Made by a program: the position numbers and the translations under genes. The notes under the pieces are model-generated. The model saw nothing but the letters and a program-made list of their open reading frames with translations, ran no database searches and had not been told where the DNA came from. From assembly GCA_003517965.1 (NCBI GenBank), contig DOZO01000012.1, forward strand, positions 1-15,557: a stretch of DNA of 15,557 nucleotides, in the 5' to 3' direction. Every line of letters begins with the position of its first letter. Positions within the stretch are counted from its first letter, which is position 1. Source of the stretch: Desulfobulbaceae bacterium (GTDB taxonomy: Bacteria > Desulfobacterota > Desulfobulbia > Desulfobulbales > Desulfurivibrionaceae). Of this stretch, positions 1 through 7,866 are shown one piece after another.

Positions 1-642
1 CAGCTTGTCGGTTTCATTAAAAATATGGGCCAGGAATTGCCGTTTCATACCAAGGCGCTGATCTTTGTCTCCGGCATCTTCATCAATTACTGGTACCTGA
101 TTATCGCCATTCCAACGCTAACTTGGGCAGGTCTCACTTTTTTAATAAAAATTGATCCACGCGCCCGTTACAAAGCCGATGAGTTAAAGCTCCAGATCTG
201 GATGATCGGCCCGATTCTGCGCAAAATCATCCTGGCCCGCTTTGCCACCTTCTTTGCCCTGATGTACGCCTCAGGAATCAGCATTCTCGATTGTCTAAAA
301 CTCTCAGAAGGCATAGTCAGCAACAAGGTTATTGAAGAAGGTCTGCAGCGCGTCGGCCAACATATTTCTGATGGACAGGGCATCACCACCAGCTTTGAGA
401 GCGTCGGCATATTCCCGCCTCTGGTGGTGAGCATGCTCAAAGTTGGTGAAACAACCGGCGCATTGGATACGGCCTTGCGCAATGTCAGCTATTTTTATAA
501 CCGCCAGGTCAAGGAATCCATCGAGAAAGTACAATCCATGATCGAGCCGGTCATGACCGTGACTCTCGGCATTATTCTGGGATGGATCATGCTGTCCGTA
601 CTCGGCCCGATTTACGACACCATCAGCAAAATCAAAACCTGA
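1..642 (+). CDS. Type II secretion/type IV pilus inner-membrane platform protein (PilC/GspF family), C-terminal part
   Basis: The reading frame is open from base 1 with no start needed, so the gene begins upstream and about 213 codons are visible. The protein is the polytopic inner-membrane platform that works with the cytoplasmic ATPase to assemble pilin or pseudopilin filaments. It shows a membrane segment shortly after the window edge (ALIFVSGIFINYWYLIIAI), the cytoplasmic helical T2SSF domain with the typical FATFFALMYASGISILDCL stretch, and the family's MLKVGETTGALD motif. A last hydrophobic helix carries the characteristic 'EPVMTVTLGIILGWIM' just before the stop. These features are diagnostic of PilC/GspF, but the segment alone cannot separate a pilus from a secretion or MSHA-like version. 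It stops 13 bp before the next gene, consistent with an operon. Confidence 0.93.
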   Translation, partial: QLVGFIKNMGQELPFHTKALIFVSGIFINYWYLIIAIPTLTWAGLTFLIKIDPRARYKADELKLQIWMIGPILRKIILARFATFFALMYASGISILDCLKLSEGIVSNKVIEEGLQRVGQHISDGQGITTSFESVGIFPPLVVSMLKVGETTGALDTALRNVSYFYNRQVKESIEKVQSMIEPVMTVTLGIILGWIMLSVLGPIYDTISKIKT

Positions 643-655
643 CGGAAATTAAAGC

Positions 656-2224
656 ATGGGCTTATTCTGCAAACAGCTTCTTTATCTGAGCAACGACCAG
701 GTCACCATATTCCAATGGGAGAAAGGTCTTTACTCTACCGGCCACATTTTCTTTAACGATGAGGCTGGCTGGGAAGATTTCTCCTGCTATCTTGCCCAAT
801 ATTCAGATACCCCGACTTTCCTTTTAGCCGATCTGATCGAAGAATCTTTTCAGCAAGACACCATACCCCATGTGCTGGGCAGTGCCAGGCAAGCGCTTAT
901 CCAGCGTCGTCTCGGTCAGCTTTATCGTGACACTCCCTACCGTCATGCCATTCAACAGGGACGCGAGGTGCAAGGTCGCAAGGATGACCGGATGCTTTTT
1001 TCCGCCCTGGTCAACATGGAGTTGCTGAAACCCTGGGTGAATGCGCTCCTGCAACAAAAAATGCCACTTGCAGGAATTTACTCTCCAGCACTGTTAAGTA
1101 TACACCTGATCGGAAAACTTGGCCTTGGCAGCGAGAACCTGCTGTTGGTCACCCACCAGTCAAACGGCTTGCGCCAAAGTTTTTTCCAGAACTCCGAACT
1201 AAAATTCAGCCGTCTGACCTCATTAAACGATCACAAACCTGATACTGTGGCCGAAATGGCCGCCCGTGAAACGGCCAATACCCAACACTTTCTGGCAAGC
1301 ACCCGCCTGTTGCCGCGCGATGCGACTTTAGAAGTGATAATTCTGGCAGGCGCAGAATATATGCCACACTTTCAGTCATTTTGTCAGGACACACCTGCCA
1401 TCACATACCGTCTTCTCTCCCTTACAGATGCCGCCACCCAACTCGGACTTAAGAACCCAGGTTCATTTTCCATCTGCGATCTGCTGTTTTTATCCCTGCT
1501 CAACCACTCCAGCACCAATCATTATGCGCCGAAAGAACAAACTCGTTACTTTCGTCTGCGGCATATACGGATTGGCCTAAACATCTTAAGCCTTTGTCTC
1601 GTTACAGGAGTGCTTTTATGGACGGGAATTAACGGTCTGAAAACCATGCAACATTCTCAGCAAAGCCGACAAATGGTCATAGAAGCCCGTAACGCCCACC
1701 AAGCACAAGAGGCCGTCGTTCGCCTCCTGCCAGCCACCGACGCAAGCCCGCAAAGCATGAAAGCCGCTGTCAACATCGAGCAAATAATTGCCCACAATGC
1801 TCTCGCACCTAAGCAACTGCTCAGCATTGTCAGTCAGGCGCTCGATGCCCTGCCGCAAATCAGCCTCGACCAGCTGCGTTGGCAAGTCAGCACTGGGGAC
1901 AAAGAATCCCCCACAATGCCACAGGCGGCTGTTGGCCTGGAGGCGGCCCCCGATGCCATGCTGATCGGTATTCCCAAAAAAATCAACACGGTACTGCTGA
2001 TCGAAGGCGAGGTAAAACCGTTCGCCTTCGACTATCGGAGCGCGCTGGAAAGTGTACGCGCCTTGGTCGCCGAACTCGGCAAAAACAAACAGCTGAAAGT
2101 AGAAATTATCCGCTTCCCCCTTGATATTGCGCCAACCAGCACGTTAACCGGCAAAACAGGAAATGAAGCCCCAGACAGCAAGGCCCAGTTCAGCCTTAAA
2201 CTGACCTTGAGCCCAGAGAACTAA
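656..2224 (+). CDS. GspL/PilM-PilN-like bitopic assembly platform protein
   Basis: This 522-residue protein has a cytoplasmic N-terminal part of about 300 residues, one membrane helix at about 306-326 (IGLNILSLCLVTGVLLWTG), and a periplasmic part of about 195 residues. That topology is the one expected of GspL, or of a PilM fused to PilN. In such systems it couples the assembly ATPase to the PilO/GspM-like partner encoded next. The assignment rests on topology and position between gspF and a PilO-like gene. I see no clear actin-fold ATP-binding motif, so the cytoplasmic domain may be degenerate or novel. The periplasmic part contains a helical stretch (about residues 330-405) and a mixed segment near residues 430-515 with ferredoxin-like potential. 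The ATG has only a weak upstream Shine-Dalgarno; its stop is 1 bp from the next start, so translation is probably coupled. Confidence 0.68.
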   Translation: MGLFCKQLLYLSNDQVTIFQWEKGLYSTGHIFFNDEAGWEDFSCYLAQYSDTPTFLLADLIEESFQQDTIPHVLGSARQALIQRRLGQLYRDTPYRHAIQQGREVQGRKDDRMLFSALVNMELLKPWVNALLQQKMPLAGIYSPALLSIHLIGKLGLGSENLLLVTHQSNGLRQSFFQNSELKFSRLTSLNDHKPDTVAEMAARETANTQHFLASTRLLPRDATLEVIILAGAEYMPHFQSFCQDTPAITYRLLSLTDAATQLGLKNPGSFSICDLLFLSLLNHSSTNHYAPKEQTRYFRLRHIRIGLNILSLCLVTGVLLWTGINGLKTMQHSQQSRQMVIEARNAHQAQEAVVRLLPATDASPQSMKAAVNIEQIIAHNALAPKQLLSIVSQALDALPQISLDQLRWQVSTGDKESPTMPQAAVGLEAAPDAMLIGIPKKINTVLLIEGEVKPFAFDYRSALESVRALVAELGKNKQLKVEIIRFPLDIAPTSTLTGKTGNEAPDSKAQFSLKLTLSPEN

Positions 2225-2225
2225 A

Positions 2226-2939
2226 ATGCCTCCAAGCAGAACCGCCAGTCAAAAACAAACCATTCGCCAAGGCTCTGCGCAGGTTGCGGACAAAAACGTC
2301 CCGGCCTGGCAGACCTTCATGCGCAACGATTTTTTGCTTCTCCGCAAGGCGATCATTATATTGGGCATAAGCCTGATATCATGTTCAGCCATGGTCATCG
2401 CCGAAAAAGTGTTCTGGAACAGACAACAGACAGCCATGACCCTTGCCCAAGCACAATATAATGAGGCCCTCAGCAACCGCACTCAGGTTGAAAACGATAA
2501 TCAGGCAATCCATGATTACCAGGCAAAATATCTACAGTTGCGCGAGCTCGGGTTCGTTGGCGCAGAAAGACGTCTGGACTGGATAACCCAGATCAAGTTT
2601 ATCCGGGAAAGCCGGAAACTCTTGCCAATCACTTACGAATTTGCTCCTCAACAGATTTTTCAAGTATCCCCCGAGGTTTCTACCGGTGAACTGGAGCTGC
2701 ACGGCAGTAAAATGAAGCTGCAAATGGAGCTCCTGCATGAGGGGGATCTGCTAAATTTCCTGGATGACCTGAAAACAAAAGGAGCTTATACTGTGCAGGA
2801 CTGTACTCTTAAACGAAGCGACGCTATTGCCGAAACGCCATTATCGCCACGTCTTGCCGCAGAATGCAATTTATACTGGCTGACCATCGACAAGCCAACC
2901 AGCAACCCGGATGCAATACCCCAACCGGACAAACAATAA
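2226..2939 (+). CDS. PilO/GspM-like inner-membrane protein
   Basis: This 237-residue protein has a short basic cytoplasmic N-terminus and a single membrane helix at about 42-59 (AIIILGISLISCSAMVIA). A glutamine-rich segment likely to form a coiled coil follows (about 66-110), then a periplasmic globular domain with alternating strands (for example GELELHGSKMKLQMELLHEG, then a helix LLNFLDDLKTKG). The order helix, coiled coil, small alpha/beta domain is that of PilO/GspM, which dimerises with PilN/GspL in the periplasm. The preceding gene supplies that partner. Its ATG lies one base after the upstream stop, indicating coupled translation. Sequence identity to named PilO proteins cannot be judged by eye, so the call is by architecture and context. 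Confidence 0.65.
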   Translation: MPPSRTASQKQTIRQGSAQVADKNVPAWQTFMRNDFLLLRKAIIILGISLISCSAMVIAEKVFWNRQQTAMTLAQAQYNEALSNRTQVENDNQAIHDYQAKYLQLRELGFVGAERRLDWITQIKFIRESRKLLPITYEFAPQQIFQVSPEVSTGELELHGSKMKLQMELLHEGDLLNFLDDLKTKGAYTVQDCTLKRSDAIAETPLSPRLAAECNLYWLTIDKPTSNPDAIPQPDKQ

Positions 2940-2942
2940 AAC

Positions 2943-3389
2943 ATGGCACGGATAACCGTTATACTGACAACCTTCCTTTTGCTCGCCCACACTGCTTGCG
3001 CCAATGCGGAGCCGCTCGGTCGCCTGTTTTTCAACCCAGATGAACGAGCCCGTCTCGATCAGATCCGCAACGGGAAGATCACTGACAACACCCAACCCAA
3101 CTTTGCCCCACCCCCTGCTGCACAAACCACTCTAAACGGCTTCGTCCGCCGCAACAACGGCAAGACAACGGTCTGGATCAACCAGATACCGCAAGATGAA
3201 GACGAACGACAGGGTAGCAAGGCACGAAAATCAAGTGCCAAATCGCCAGATGTATCCATGAAACTACCTTCCGGAAAAAAGGTGCGCATTAAACCAGGAC
3301 AAACCTTCGATAGCTTCACGGGCAAGGTTAAGGAAGGTTACGAAGATATAGCCATCCCCGCCCCTTTGCCCGCCGAAGTTTTGCAGTAA
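2943..3389 (+). CDS. Small exported PilP/GspC-like protein of the pilus platform
   Basis: This 148-residue protein has a clear signal peptide (MARITVILTTFLLLAHTACA, likely cleavage after Ala-22). The motif GRLFFNPDERARLDQIRNG follows at about 26-44, then a proline-rich linker, and a small beta-type domain (LNGFVRRNNGKTTVWINQ at about 64-81). The last part carries VRIKPGQTFDS near residues 114-124. PilP and GspC proteins reach from the inner-membrane platform towards the secretin. Its size, export signal and location straight after the PilO-like gene fit that role. Unlike many PilP proteins it lacks a convincing lipobox: Cys-19 is preceded by His-Thr-Ala. The C-terminal part is lysine-rich and low in hydrophobics, so the fold may be small. 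The gap to the upstream stop is 3 bp. Confidence 0.55.
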   Translation: MARITVILTTFLLLAHTACANAEPLGRLFFNPDERARLDQIRNGKITDNTQPNFAPPPAAQTTLNGFVRRNNGKTTVWINQIPQDEDERQGSKARKSSAKSPDVSMKLPSGKKVRIKPGQTFDSFTGKVKEGYEDIAIPAPLPAEVLQ

Positions 3390-3397
3390 GGAACTTC

Positions 3398-5464
3398 ATG
3401 TCCCCAGCCGACCAGCCTGAACACATACTCAAGCAAGAACGCGGTTCCGCCCTGCTCATCATGCTCACCATAATCGGGATAGGCGCGGCTTTTTTACTGG
3501 TTTCCGCACTCAACAAGGCAAATCAGAAAATCGAACGGGATAAGATTACCTCGGCTGCGCTGGCACAGGCGAAGGAAGCCTTGATTGGGTATGCTGCTAC
3601 TTACAGAGATACTCACCCTAACGAGGTATTCGGCTATCTGCCTTGCCCAGATACCAATAATGACGGCCAGAGCGAGGCAACTTGTGGAGCCGCAGATGTT
3701 TCAACCATTGGCCGTTTGCCTTGGAACTCTCTTTCCGTGCCAGCATTGCGTGACAGCGGTAATGAATGCCTCTGGCTTGCCGTTTCTGGAAGCGGTAAGA
3801 ATAGCCCAAAAACTACGGTATTTAACTGGGATACAGTCGGCCAGATTGAGATGCGTGATGCCTCAGGCCAGGTGCTGGCGGCGCAGAATACGCATGCTGC
3901 GCCTCTTGCCTTGATACTGGGGCCACAAACCGTCACCGGCGGCCAGACCAGGACCTCAGCGGGCGCTACCGTATGCGGTGGCAGCATTACTACCACCGAC
4001 TATCTGGAAGGCGCTGTCATCTCGCCAACTGCTGGAGCTACCAGCACCATCACCCTAAGTACCGCCTCAAGCATTACCCTCGGCACCAACAACGACCAAG
4101 GCCTTTGGATCAACAGCAAAGAGATTTTTGACCGGATCAAAAAACGCAGCGATTTCAAAACCGACATCGACAAACTGATAAGCGACTCAAGCGACTTGAA
4201 AGGCTTGGCCGACTGCCTCAATAACCTGCCGCCGAGCAGCTTACCCAACGCATCGGCCGGCAACAAAGGCGTCGATAACATCATTACCGCCTGTCCAGCA
4301 AACGGAACACAAAAAACCAATGTACTGACCAACTGGCAAGATAACCTGCTTTACGCCAAACCTGCTACCGCCGCGACGGTGAATGGCACAACCGGCTGTA
4401 ATGCCGTACTTTTATTCAGCGGAGAACGCACTGTCAGCCAGAGCCGGGCCACCGCCGCCGAAAAACTGGTTGTCGCCAATTATCTCGAAGGCAGCAACGC
4501 AACCCTCTTTCCGAACACCGGCTCTTATCTCGGTGGCACCCACTTCAGCAGTTTATCCCCCAGTACCGATATTGTCCGCTGTATCAAGGGCCTGTCCGCA
4601 GGAACCACACAAAAATCCTTCGCCGCCGACTTTGCCAGCTTCGTCACCGCCGGTGCCGGAGTTACCACCAATGCCACCGACAAGACAGTAACAGTTGCGG
4701 ATGACAGCGCCAACACCAGCGGCGGCTGTTTCTGGTTTCCCGACCCTATCCCGCTGGCGGGCAAAATTATGCGTGTCTATTATGACTACAAATTTGCCTT
4801 TGCTGACACCTATGCCCTCACCGGAATCGGTACAGATCGGGGTAACGGCTTCACCTTCCAGATGGTGCGCAGTGACATTGGCACCCCGTCCGGTGTCTGC
4901 GGGCGCGAGGCCGACATGGGCGCCCTGGCACCCGGCATCCCGGTTGGCCTGGGAGATCCCTGGGGCCTTAAATCGGTTATCTTCGAAACCGATGTGCGCC
5001 GCGACATCGCCAACACAGATCCCGTCGAAAATCACACTGCGATCATGGCCTACGGCAACCTCCTGCACTCAGCTCTCAACGGCAACACCACCACCGCCTG
5101 CAATGGCACCGCCGCTGGTTGCCGCCACAACCCGGCCAACAAGTTTGAAGAATCATCGACCCCCTTGGCCCACAACCAGCGCCTCGAAATCCACACCGGC
5201 TGCAATTCCACCTGTGCCACCTGCGACCCGACAAATCATGTGGCACCCAATACCTATGCCCGCATAACCGCCTGGGTGGACTGCACAGACTGTGACGATA
5301 TAATCGTTGATCTTGATCGTGTTGCAAAGACACCAACCATCACCCGCTGTCTAAATCTCGATCCGGAACTGAACTCCGTCTATTTTGCCTTCACCGGCGG
5401 CTTCCGTTCCGGAGCAGCACAACAAGGAGTCACCATCCAAAATTTTCAGATACGCAGCGAATGA
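3398..5464 (+). CDS. Large PilX/GspK-like minor pseudopilin with C-terminal L-type lectin-like domain
   Basis: This 688-residue protein has a prepilin-like N-terminus: leader of 16 residues ending ERG, then SALLIMLTIIGIGAAFLLVSAL. As in GspK/PilX there is no Glu at mature position 5. The helix is followed by EALIGYA (about 60-66) and LPCP (81-84), the same signature as in the downstream pseudopilin. A Ser/Thr-rich middle follows. From about residue 440 to the end the pattern resembles legume/L-type lectins: GNGFTFQMV near 482-490, FETDVRRD followed by an NH pair near 530-547, a basic YARITAWV strand, DIIVDLD, and a final VYFAFTGGFRSG near 659-671 with a closing strand. A cysteine-rich insertion (CNSTCATC, CTDC) sits inside the domain. 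A ribosome binding site (AAGGA) precedes the ATG. Probable role: initiating or tip-located subunit presenting a sugar-binding head; the binding function is inferred. Confidence 0.72.
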   Translation: MSPADQPEHILKQERGSALLIMLTIIGIGAAFLLVSALNKANQKIERDKITSAALAQAKEALIGYAATYRDTHPNEVFGYLPCPDTNNDGQSEATCGAADVSTIGRLPWNSLSVPALRDSGNECLWLAVSGSGKNSPKTTVFNWDTVGQIEMRDASGQVLAAQNTHAAPLALILGPQTVTGGQTRTSAGATVCGGSITTTDYLEGAVISPTAGATSTITLSTASSITLGTNNDQGLWINSKEIFDRIKKRSDFKTDIDKLISDSSDLKGLADCLNNLPPSSLPNASAGNKGVDNIITACPANGTQKTNVLTNWQDNLLYAKPATAATVNGTTGCNAVLLFSGERTVSQSRATAAEKLVVANYLEGSNATLFPNTGSYLGGTHFSSLSPSTDIVRCIKGLSAGTTQKSFAADFASFVTAGAGVTTNATDKTVTVADDSANTSGGCFWFPDPIPLAGKIMRVYYDYKFAFADTYALTGIGTDRGNGFTFQMVRSDIGTPSGVCGREADMGALAPGIPVGLGDPWGLKSVIFETDVRRDIANTDPVENHTAIMAYGNLLHSALNGNTTTACNGTAAGCRHNPANKFEESSTPLAHNQRLEIHTGCNSTCATCDPTNHVAPNTYARITAWVDCTDCDDIIVDLDRVAKTPTITRCLNLDPELNSVYFAFTGGFRSGAAQQGVTIQNFQIRSE

Positions 5465-5481
5465 TCGAAGGACAAATAACC

Positions 5482-6237
5482 ATGCAGTCAAACCATGATA
5501 ATGCGGCCGGTTTTACCCTTATTGAAATGGCGATCGTGCTGGTAATCGTCGGTCTGCTGCTGGGTGGCTTGCTGATGCCATTATCAACGCAGATGGAACA
5601 AAAACGAATCGGCGAGACCGAGAAATATATAGAACAAATCAAGGAAGCTCTACTCGGTTATGCGGCCGCCAATGGGCGTCTTCCTTGCCCCGCAACAGCC
5701 GCTTCGAATGGCCTGGAAAGCCCGGCAGGAGGAGGCATCTGCACCAATCCTTACAATGGCTTTCTGCCTGCGGTCACTCTGGGCTTGTCTCCCATTAATA
5801 ATGCAGGGCAAGCCATTGATGCATGGAACACTCCCATCCGCTATGCCACCACCACGGCCAATGCCTCTGCCTATACAACACCAGGCGGTATGCGCGCTGC
5901 CACCATGACAACGCTGGCCGCAACCACCCCCCTGCTGTCCGTCTGCGCCAGCGCCACTGGCATCACTGCGACCACCTGCGGCGCAGTTGTCGCCAACACC
6001 CTTGCCAACACTGCACCGGTAATTATTTATTCTCTCGGTAAAAACGCTGGCGTAACCGTAACAGGCATAGACGAAACTGCTAATCCTAACCCCAGCAGCG
6101 CCAACAACGATCAGGTTTTTGTTTGGCACGTACCTGCACAGCCAACCGCAACCAATGGCGAATTTGACGACATCGTCACCTGGATTTCCGTCAACACCCT
6201 GTTTAGCCGAATGGTTTCAGCCCAGCAACTACCTTGA
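5482..6237 (+). CDS. Class III-type prepilin/pseudopilin with LPCPA motif
   Basis: I chose the ATG at 5482 (251 residues) over an in-frame ATG at 5461, because GAAGGA at 5467-5472 is correctly spaced for it and the resulting leader is a short 10 residues. The 5461 codon overlaps the upstream stop as ATGA and would give a 17-residue leader. The prepilin peptidase site is G10|FTLIE with Glu at mature position 5, followed by the hydrophobic helix MAIVLVIVGLLLGGLL. The head begins with a charged helix and EALLGYAAANGRLPCPA (55-71), which matches the equivalent segment of the preceding large pseudopilin. Cys-69 and Cys-87 could form a disulfide. The body is rich in Thr, Ala and Asn, as in surface pilin domains. 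Likely a minor pseudopilin partnering the large one. Confidence 0.85.
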   Translation: MQSNHDNAAGFTLIEMAIVLVIVGLLLGGLLMPLSTQMEQKRIGETEKYIEQIKEALLGYAAANGRLPCPATAASNGLESPAGGGICTNPYNGFLPAVTLGLSPINNAGQAIDAWNTPIRYATTTANASAYTTPGGMRAATMTTLAATTPLLSVCASATGITATTCGAVVANTLANTAPVIIYSLGKNAGVTVTGIDETANPNPSSANNDQVFVWHVPAQPTATNGEFDDIVTWISVNTLFSRMVSAQQLP

Positions 6238-6245
6238 GACAAGAG

Positions 6246-7013
6246 ATGATCAAACAAATCCAAACCATTGCCTTTTACACCCTGATCGAAGCCCTGCGCA
6301 ACCGCCTAATGTGGCTGATCGTGCTGGTTGCCCTTACCGGCATTGGTCTTAGCGGCTTTCTGGGTGAAATCGCCATCACCGAGAGTCGTCAGGTTCAGGT
6401 CGCTCTGTTGGCGACTTTCTTGCGCTTCTCTGCAGTCTTTCTTCTCGCCACCTTTGTCGTAACCAGCATGGTACGCGAATTAAATGACAAGGGGCTGGAG
6501 CTGGTTTTATCTCTACCGCTGCCGCGCGCCGGCTATCTGCTTGGCAAACTGACCGGGTTCGCGGCTTTGGCCATTGTGCCCGCGCTGCTCTTCGGACTGC
6601 TAACCCTTTTCTTCACCCCATCCACTCAGACTGCGCTCTGGACGATCTCCCTGATTAGCGAACTATGGATCGTCGCTGCTTTCAGCCTGCTCTGCGTGCT
6701 TAGCTTTAATCAAAGCATGGCTGCCTTGAGTGCGGTCATGGCTTTCTATCTTCTATCACGTTCCATCGCAGCTCTCCTCTTGATCGGCAAAGGTCCTTTA
6801 GGTGCAAACACCTTGTCGCAACAAGTAATCAACTTCATCCTCGATATTATCGCCGCACTACTGCCGCGTCTGGACAATTTCACCCGCACCGAATGGCTGG
6901 TTTATCACAACGGCACCTGGGCCGTGCTTCTCCCGCTGCTGGCGCAGACCGGAATTTATCTGGCCCTTTTATCTGGCGCTGCCTTATTTGACCTCTACCG
7001 TAAAAATCTTTAA
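6246..7013 (+). CDS. ABC-2 type transporter permease
   Basis: The protein is about 255 residues with some six hydrophobic segments and the ABC-2 permease layout. A cytoplasmic N-terminal helix (FYTLIEALRNRLMWLIVLV) comes first, then a large second and third helix pair, and the cytoplasmic connecting segment VRELNDKGLELVLSLPLPRAGYLLGKL, which is typical of these permeases at the coupling helix facing the ATPase. It should work with an ATP-binding subunit that is not in this window. A TTG at 6234 overlapping the upstream stop (TTGA) is an alternative start giving four more residues. Placement inside a pilus operon recalls the PilG/PilH/PilI ABC transporter needed for type IV pili in Myxococcus xanthus; homology to it specifically is not shown here. 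Confidence 0.85.
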   Translation: MIKQIQTIAFYTLIEALRNRLMWLIVLVALTGIGLSGFLGEIAITESRQVQVALLATFLRFSAVFLLATFVVTSMVRELNDKGLELVLSLPLPRAGYLLGKLTGFAALAIVPALLFGLLTLFFTPSTQTALWTISLISELWIVAAFSLLCVLSFNQSMAALSAVMAFYLLSRSIAALLLIGKGPLGANTLSQQVINFILDIIAALLPRLDNFTRTEWLVYHNGTWAVLLPLLAQTGIYLALLSGAALFDLYRKNL

Positions 7014-7016
7014 ACT

Positions 7017-7727
7017 ATGCGTGAACGTCCGATTTCCACCGTCCCTAAATCTGCCCTGCTTTTATTGGCCTTGGGGTTAAGCCTGCAAATTGCCTGGCAT
7101 GCGACTCAACCACAACGCCTCGCCCAGGCGGAAGACCTGCCACCAGCGCCCTCCCTGTTTGTCCTGAAAGTCATCAGCCTTGGCGACCCAATAGCACTTG
7201 CCAAGGCGCTGATGCTCTATCTTCAGGCCTTCGACAACCAGCCAGGCATCAGCATTCCTTTCCATAAACTGGATTACACCAGGGTAGAGGGATGGCTGGG
7301 ACGCATACTCGAACTCGATCCGCCGGGACAATATCCGCTGCTCGCCGCCGGCCGTATTTATGGCGAAGTAACGGTTGAAACCCGTCAGCGGCAGATGCAT
7401 AATTTCGTCTACCAACGTTTTTTTGACGATCCCAACCGCCGCTGGCCCTGGCTGGCACATGTCGCAGTTACCACCAAACATCAGCTCCATGATCTGCCAT
7501 TGGCTCGCAAATACGCCCAAGCCATCCGCCTTAACGCCACCGGAACCGAGGTGCCGCACTGGGCAAAGCAGATGGAAATCTTTATCTTGGAAGACCTGGA
7601 TGAGTTGGAAAGCGCCAAGGTGTTGATCGGTGGTCTGTTGGAAGGCGGCCAGATCAGCGACACGCATGAAATTCGCTTTTTGGAGAGACGTCTCCAGGAA
7701 ATGGAAGCAAAGGCCAAGGCAAGATAA
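7017..7727 (+). CDS. Membrane-anchored helical-repeat (TPR-like) protein of the pilus operon
   Basis: This 236-residue protein has a single N-terminal membrane helix or uncleaved signal (about 11-27, KSALLLLALGLSLQIAWHA). A mostly helical body with paired amphipathic helices follows, for example ALAKALMLYLQAFDN, YTRVEGWLGRILELDPPGQYPLLAAGRIYGEV, and LARKYAQAIRLN with LNAT. Such pairs and the A/G/Y spacing suggest TPR or Sel1-like repeats, but I cannot name a family. The C-terminus is a charged helix (LERRLQEMEAKAKAR). It starts 3 bp after the ABC permease stop, so the two are likely co-translated and may act together on the periplasmic face. No enzyme motif is visible. Confidence 0.6.
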   Translation: MRERPISTVPKSALLLLALGLSLQIAWHATQPQRLAQAEDLPPAPSLFVLKVISLGDPIALAKALMLYLQAFDNQPGISIPFHKLDYTRVEGWLGRILELDPPGQYPLLAAGRIYGEVTVETRQRQMHNFVYQRFFDDPNRRWPWLAHVAVTTKHQLHDLPLARKYAQAIRLNATGTEVPHWAKQMEIFILEDLDELESAKVLIGGLLEGGQISDTHEIRFLERRLQEMEAKAKAR

Positions 7728-7783
7728 GATCTGACCAAGACGTGATTTTCAAACCCAAGGCCAACAGAACAAAAAAAGATATC

Positions 7784-7811
7784 TTGCCAAAAAAAAATGT
7801 CATGCTATAAC
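7784..7811 (+). promoter_or_regulatory. Sigma-70-type promoter for the terminal pilin gene
   Basis: The gap before the last pilin gene contains TTGCCA (7784-7789), a 16-bp spacer that is A-rich, and TATAAC (7806-7811). TGC directly upstream of the -10 gives an extended -10. It suggests the pilin gene can be transcribed apart from the upstream operon, as is common for major pilins. The call is by consensus match only. Confidence 0.55.
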
Positions 7812-7824
7812 TTATGCAAGTTAT
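7807..7824 (+). promoter_or_regulatory. Perfect inverted repeat overlapping the pilin promoter -10
   Basis: ATAACTT (7807-7813) and AAGTTAT (7818-7824) are perfect inverted arms of 7 bp around a 4-base centre. They overlap the proposed -10 and the start of the transcript. This could be an operator for a dimeric regulator or a 5' mRNA hairpin. Confidence 0.4.
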
Positions 7825-7866
7825 GAATTTTAATCTGTAAATTCCAATATTAGGAGGATCCATTCA

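Noticed and set aside
4553..5068. A 171-codon open frame on the - strand within the lectin-like pseudopilin gene
   Set aside because: It has no start signal and lies antisense to a well-supported gene; the reading frame is a by-product of codon bias.
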